Origin: Hansfordia pulvinata
Taxonomy: Eukaryota; Ascomycota; Sordariomycetes; Xylariales
Reading direction: 5' to 3'
Length of the DNA: 64,000 bases
NCBI GenBank assembly: GCA_006538405.1
Contig: BJKQ01000003.1
Location: forward strand, 2,232,001 to 2,296,000
The translations under genes and the position numbers were made by a program. The notes below the pieces were generated by a model. The model made no database searches and had not been told where the DNA came from. It saw only the letters and a list, made by a program, of their open reading frames with translations. Positions 58,756 to 64,000 of the stretch are shown in pieces. Position 1 is the stretch's first letter, and the number at the start of each line of letters is the position of its first letter.

Positions 58756-60979
58756 TCAATCGTAAGGCAGCTTTGATTCGCTCTGGTAGCCAGGCGGCGT
58801 CGGTACCACATCCTTGATGGGATGAAGCAACATTGGCGGAAGGCAAGGGCGGCCGTGTGACTCTTCCCACTCTTCGCCTCCCATCTCGGTATCTTCATAG
58901 CCCATCCAGTTCAGGTAAAGTCGTTGCGGGGGATCGGAGCGGTAGTACCAGGTCGCGCCCTTGTATCTGCCTTCGCGTCCCCATCCCATAGCACAGTTGT
59001 GGCTTCCGCTCTGGCCACCGGGGCCGCCGTTGAACCACCTGGCTAAAGCCTTGCCCTCCCAGGGTCGGTCGAACCAGATGGGCATCGGCGCGTAGACAGC
59101 CTTGAGGCTGTGCAGCAGCGCCGTGGTTTGCGTTGCCATTTCCGACGAGATGTGGTTCCCTCGAAGGTTTTCGACGTGCATGATGTCGAGCAGGCGCTTG
59201 GAAACTCTGGATTGCGTGACGATGGTCGTTCTCCGCGGCAGGTCCTCAGTCGCATGCGTGGAATCGTTAAATCCCCAAATCTCCTGCGCACCCACCCAGC
59301 CGCTTTCGATGGGGTTGAACATCGGAGCCACAGTGATCAGGTCCGCTTCTTCACCGACTCCCCACTCGTAGTTGTCGTCGGCCGGGTTCGAGACGGGAGG
59401 CTTGGGTCCCACGGGGTCAACAAAGGAGAAATGCGGCGCGCCCCAGATCGTCTGCTTGCCCGAGACGCGCTCGACTTCTTTCCGGAAGTCGGTGTCGTAC
59501 GCGCCGTGAACTGTAGGGATGTAGTAGCGCTCATTTCTCTCCCACATGCCTCGGCGGGGTTGGCGCTTGGCAAAGCCGGCCATCTTCTCCAGAAAGTCGT
59601 AGTTGTGGCCGACAACTCGGGCATCAAGTTCCCAGTTCCAAATGTAGTCAAACTCGGGGAATTCCTGAATGAACTTCTGCACCGACAGCCACTGAGAGAC
59701 ATGCACAGTGGCCTTCTTAGGGTCCAGCTTGGGGTACATGGCCTGCGTAGCCTCGTCGTTCCATAGAATGGTCATGTCCTTAAACTCGGCTGGCACACTG
59801 TCCTTGAGCACGTACTGGTACGTGGCCTCGTCGTCCCAGATGGCGTACGCGGCGTCCTTGACATGAACGAATAGGAAAACTTGGTAAACGCCACCGGTGC
59901 GCAGAGAGAGCTCCGAAATGAGCGAACGGATGACCTGCTTGTCATTATCGCTGTAGTGTTTTCCGGTGTAAGTACGCAGCAGTATGGCGGTCCTGGATTC
60001 CTGGGTCTTGCCGGCGCGCGAGTGAGGCGGATTGCCGGGCTGGCGCGGCTCGTGGGAGTGGAGGTCAACGGATCCGCGGCGCAGTTTGTGACCAGCCAGG
60101 CTTTGGCTCTTGGAGTCGACGGCAGCCGTCTTGGCCGATTTGGCGGACTTGGACACCTGGCCGTCATAGGCCATGGTCAGGTAGGGGTTGGTCTGGCCCT
60201 GGAGATCAAAGCGACCGCGGTTCTTTTGGACGCATCGCTCCTGCAAGTGTCCCCAATTGACCTTATCCCACTGGATGGCAGACGGGGATGTGTCCTTGGG
60301 CTCTTTCAGGCCGTAAGGGCCCAGGCGCGTGGTTCTCTCGTAGCACAGATTGCCGTCCATCCCGAGGGCTTCATAGCTTCCAAACATGGCAGCCGGGAAG
60401 TTGCGCGGGTGCCCTTTCCAGACCTTAAGGTCGGCGACGGGGTTTCCATCGGCGCCTTCGCAGGGGACGTACTCGGCGTGGTCTTGGAGCCAGGAAGTGC
60501 TGTTGAAGTCGGGATACGGGTCGTAAAGGTGAGGGCGCTTAGTGCTGTAGGGGGGCAATTCGTCGGTCGGGGTAAGGTGTTCGTCCTTGGACAGATGCTC
60601 CTTGCTCTGCGTCTCAAGAGAGGACAGCGTATTTCCGTAGATGGCACCAGTGCCAGGTAGTCTGTGCTCTGGGTCAGCAAGGCGAATTGGGCAACGCGAC
60701 GTGGCGCGAGCGTGGGGCAGAGCACTGCTGAGGGGCCAAGACTCACTTTCCGACAGCCTCATACTCCTTCTGGTACTCTTCCTTGATCTCGTCCTCGGGA
60801 TTCTTGGGAGGGGGCTGGTCGTTGGGCTGTGCGTCGGCTGCGTCGCCCGCCTTGGAGCCCATCTCGAAGCCGCCCTGCGAGCCATGGATCATGAACCAGT
60901 AGAGGACAATGGCGCAGAAGCCAAAGACGACCAGGGACTTCTGGCGCGTGAGCCAGCGGCGGGGGATAGGGGCCAGCAT
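58756..60979 (-). CDS. DUF3405 type II membrane protein (putative Golgi/secretory glycan-related)
   Basis: Exons 60979-60747 and 60661-58756 give 712 aa; the 85 bp intron has a GTGAGT donor and GCTGAC branch. The N-terminus is cytoplasmic and basic (MLAPIPRRWLTRQK) followed by one membrane anchor (SLVVFGFCAIVLYWFMI), then an acidic stem, giving type II topology. The luminal domain contains the DUF3405 landmarks: SRTAILLRTYTGKHY, IRSLISELSLRTGGVYQVFLF, MTILWNDEATQAMYPKL, FDYIWNWELDARVVGHNY, WGAPHFSFVDPVG, GWVGAQEIWGFND and RLYLNWMGYED. DUF3405 proteins are fungal and biochemically uncharacterised. The ELDAR motif and topology are reminiscent of glycosyltransferases, an inference only. A basic insert at about residues 200-240 (KSAKSAKTAAVDSK) is low in complexity. 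Confidence 0.88.
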
Positions 60980-63900
60980 GGTTGTGTATGGTTCGCGCTC
61001 GGTGGTGAGAAGGGCGAAGAGGATCGGGGTGCTAGGTCGGATGACCGTCGCGAAGGGTGTTGGGAAGTGCACGCAGGCGCAGGCGCAGGCGCAGTGCAGA
61101 GATGGTGGGTACCGGTATGGCGCCCAGTTGCAGGGCAAGTCGAGCCGCGCGGTCTTGTGGTTGGGTGGCGTTGCCGCAGTGGTCTCCAGATGGTTCGTCG
61201 CAGGTCTCAGTCGGGTGAGATGGTGGTGCGGCGAGCGGGCAGAAGTGGGATCACGCTCGCGTGGAGGCCAGAAGCATGTTGAAAAGGGTGGCGATGGTCG
61301 TGCCGTTGCTTCGCTATGTTGGGTGGTGAGCGGCAGAGCAGCAGCAGCAGCGAGCGGGTTGCGACGACCTCTGCTCGTAGGGGGGTCGGTGGTTCAACAG
61401 GCGAAGCAGAGGGCAAGCTGGGGCGGGAGAGGGAAGGCGTGGTAATTTAAGTGGCTCAACGTCAGGGGCCTGGCTCTCTGTCAGGAGGCGGCCAAGGTGC
61501 AGCGTGCGGGTTAAAGTTATATTATGGATGGGGCCTGGCGACGGGTTGGATTGGCTGTAGGTGGGGAGAGGGTACTCGTACGCGTAGGTCGACAGGGCCG
61601 GTGGAGGGGGCGTGCACGAGATTGAGGAATGAGGACAGGAGACAGCGTCTAGTTAGTGAGAGGGTATCAGAGGTGTCTATCGATTCGCAGTCGATGTCGA
61701 AGCCGATATCGTTGCCGAGATGGACAGTGGACGGAGAGGACAGACTGATGAGGGAGGCGGCGCGGACGAGGCAGAAGAACACATCAGCTTGTCGAATCAA
61801 GGGTCGAGGGCGAGAAGCACAAAGGCAATTGGCCAGGGACGTTGGGTATTTGAGGTCGGTATCCCTGCACGAGTACGAGTACCTCCTGGGAAGGTACCCG
61901 GGCCCTCTCTCTGTGTTCAAACTGGTTTGTAATAAGGGAGCACCCTGCCCCAAGTACCTCCATTCCAGGATCCATCCATGGATCTCCAGGGCTGGCTGCA
62001 CCTTCCACGCTTCGCGCTTGCCCATCGAAGTCATCCAGAGAGCCGTGGAATTTCCATTGGGATACACAGCAGTGATGAACCTGCTGTGGAAGGTGCAGGG
62101 GCATGTATCAGCACGACGCAAGCAGTGGCTGGACGCTCTGCACTGTTGCGGTTCCGTCTCAAGCTATGTACCTCAATGCCCAAGTCTACCTAACGTATGG
62201 ATATTGGTTACATCCGACCACCTTCTACCTGGGTAGGTACTGTTACGCCTGGGTCCAAGAGGATACCTACTCTTTTTTCACATGGGCGCACCCGTTGTAG
62301 ACTCGGTAGCTCGATACTTCCATTTCGCAATGGAGTGGAGGGGACTGCCCCGTGGATGGATGGATGACGGAAGCTGCCGCCGCTGCGCCTCGTGGATGGA
62401 CTGCGCTGAGATCCACTCCAATCTTCCAATCAGCGGCAACAGAACCCATTAACCTTACCTCAGCGCCGCTGCAGACGTTCGTTCGCTTGAGTAAGGCACA
62501 GGTGGGCAGGTACATTGGGCTATGTACCTTCAGTGGAGGGAAGTCAGGCCCGCCAGGCACATGCGTCTCGCTGCATTGGACCTGGGGAACCTCCTCAGCT
62601 TCTGCCTTTACGTGATACATGTAAGGTAGACTTTCCAATGAGGCGGTTTTCGTCAGCGCTGAAGCGACCTGAAGATGCGGGCGGCCGGCTGACGAATACC
62701 TCTCCGGAATTGCGCCGCGTCAGCCGGAGAGAACCAGTCGAGGTGGGCGAGTGCTGACCCAGGCAGGCCGTTGGGATGCCGTTATTTGACAGCCTGAACT
62801 TAGGCACCTACTCGTGGTGCCGTCTGGCCTTGATCCATCCATTAGGTAGGTTCAAGCTGGAATCCGCATCCACGATCGCATCACGGAGCATCGGTTCGGG
62901 AGCCTGCTGCCATTGCCCGGCGCTGCGGGCGCCTCTGGCTACTCATGTGACGAGTCACATTCGCCAGGTACCGGTGCGAGTGCGAGTAGGTATCCGTACC
63001 CCAGGTAAGGGAGCCCCATTCTCACAGCCCTGTGGCAGGGATGGTTGCGAAACCCAGGGAATGTCTGGGAGTGGCTGCTGCTGATGAGGATGCAGGCTAA
63101 CTTGGCTTATTAGGAGAGAGAGAGAGAGAGAGAGAGACACACACACACACACACACACTCTCTCTCTCTCTCTCTCTCTCTTGGAGGAAATGACGTGGTA
63201 GGGCAACGAGTCCGTGAGACTCGAAAGAGCGGCACATGACCACCGTCAAGCCGGGACAGGCGGCCGCTCTAATGCGAGTACAGCACGAGAGCACGAGAGC
63301 ACGAGAGGCACCTGCACCCGCGTAGGCCAGGCGAGTTCTCAACGGCTTATTTCAGACATGACTATACTGCGGCTGCTCCGCTTGCAGGCTGACGTTATCC
63401 GCCAGTTCAAGTGGGCAGGATGCCGAGGGGCCGACGGGCGTGGGCCGGCCACCTGGGTGAGAGAGAGACCATTCACCGACTGGCCACCCTGGTCTGATGA
63501 GGCCCTTGCGTGCGAGCGGTGATGAAAGTGGCCGTGTCTCGGGAGAGCTGGCAACGATCTTTGTTTCTTCCCGTCTCCAGTCGGGCAGAGGCTGTCTGTG
63601 TCCGGCACGCTCGTACGAGAGAATCTCCGAATTGTGTGCGGCAGCGCGGAGAAACGGCCATCTGGAGGAATGGCCGATGACGCAGACTCTTGCCTCGCGC
63701 GCGCACTCGCGGATTCACTTGCAAGCCACCCAGCACCCACCCACACCTCACAGCACCACATCAGGAGAACGAGTAACTGTCATCTTTAGCATCCGTCGCT
63801 CTGACAGGCTTGGCCCCCCTCCCCCGGTGGCTCCTCTCTAATCCGGAGTACATGTATGGAAAGCAAGCACCACAACTACCGAAGAGGGTCGTAGCACGCC

Positions 63901-64000
63901 GTCTCTTTAGCGGATCCTTCCCAAAGCCGCAAGTCGACAGTTCGGGCTATGCCCAGCTCAGCAAGACGTCAATCTATCCAGGTATGTATGCACGAGTAGG
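60980..64000. other. Intergenic region to window end, about 3 kb
   Basis: Contains the promoter and leader of the DUF3405 gene (CAGGCG repeats near 61073-61095), TACTCGTA at 61573 and TACGAGTA at 61874, and the symmetric microsatellite at 63114-63180. Open frames near 61451-62236 and 63497-63841 show no domain. I see no gene at the right edge. Confidence 0.55.
63114..63180. repeat. (GA)n(CA)n(CT)n microsatellite with inverted arms
   Basis: A 23-nt GA tract, a CA tract of about 21 nt and a 23-nt CT tract follow one another directly. GA and CT arms are reverse complements, so each strand can fold into a stem of about 23 bp capped by a CA or TG loop. Confidence 0.9.

Noticed and set aside
63640..63720. 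Possible tRNA-Ser-like start (GGAGGAATGGCCGATGACG)
   Set aside because: No matching B-box, anticodon stem or acceptor stem downstream.

Overview
This is a GC-rich piece of a filamentous ascomycete (Pezizomycotina) chromosome, probably a Sordariomycete. The evidence is a set of intron-split genes with short 57-156 bp introns, GT..AG ends and CTNAC-type branch points, a class III chitin synthase, a fungal NLR-type protein, an Opy2-like sensor, a cutinase-family protein, and a single dispersed 5S rRNA gene. The species cannot be read from the sequence. No phage, plasmid, CRISPR or intact transposon is visible.

Layout. 1-128 (-) is the start of a secreted GH31 alpha-glucosidase, cut by the window edge. 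2160-4862 (-) is a caspase-like plus C2H2 zinc-finger protein. 8954-10875 (-) is a five-exon hexose-type transporter. 18702-19883 (+) is a cutinase-family (CE5) protein. 20495-23813 (-) is the histone chaperone Spt16. 25409-26779 (-) is an Opy2-like membrane anchor. 37523-40556 (+) is class III chitin synthase, followed by an OTU deubiquitinase at 41498-42645 (+). 42937-46938 (-) is an alpha/beta-hydrolase plus NACHT NLR-like gene. 48340-49659 (+) is an unrecognised coiled-coil protein. 50307-50425 (-) is 5S rRNA. 50814-52261 (+) is a PLP serine/threonine dehydratase-type enzyme. 52553-54340 (-) is a DHA1 drug:H+ antiporter. 56474-57839 (+) is gamma-glutamyl phosphate reductase. 58756-60979 (-) is a DUF3405 type II membrane protein.

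Several large intervals (4863-8953, 10876-18701, 26780-37522, 60980-64000) hold no gene I can support. They are rich in microsatellites and in a strongly over-represented palindromic motif, TACGAGTA/TACTCGTA.

The genes do not form one pathway or biosynthetic cluster. Cell-wall and surface functions (chitin synthase, Opy2-like sensor, cutinase, GH31) and two genes of cell-death/nonself-recognition type (a caspase-like domain lacking its cysteine, and the NLR) are the recurring themes.

Four of the genes (OTU, NLR twice, PRO2 twice, and probably the caspase-like gene) are broken by one-base frame changes inside G/C or A/T homopolymer runs, while domains and lengths are otherwise complete. This pattern looks more like sequence or assembly error than five independent pseudogenisations.
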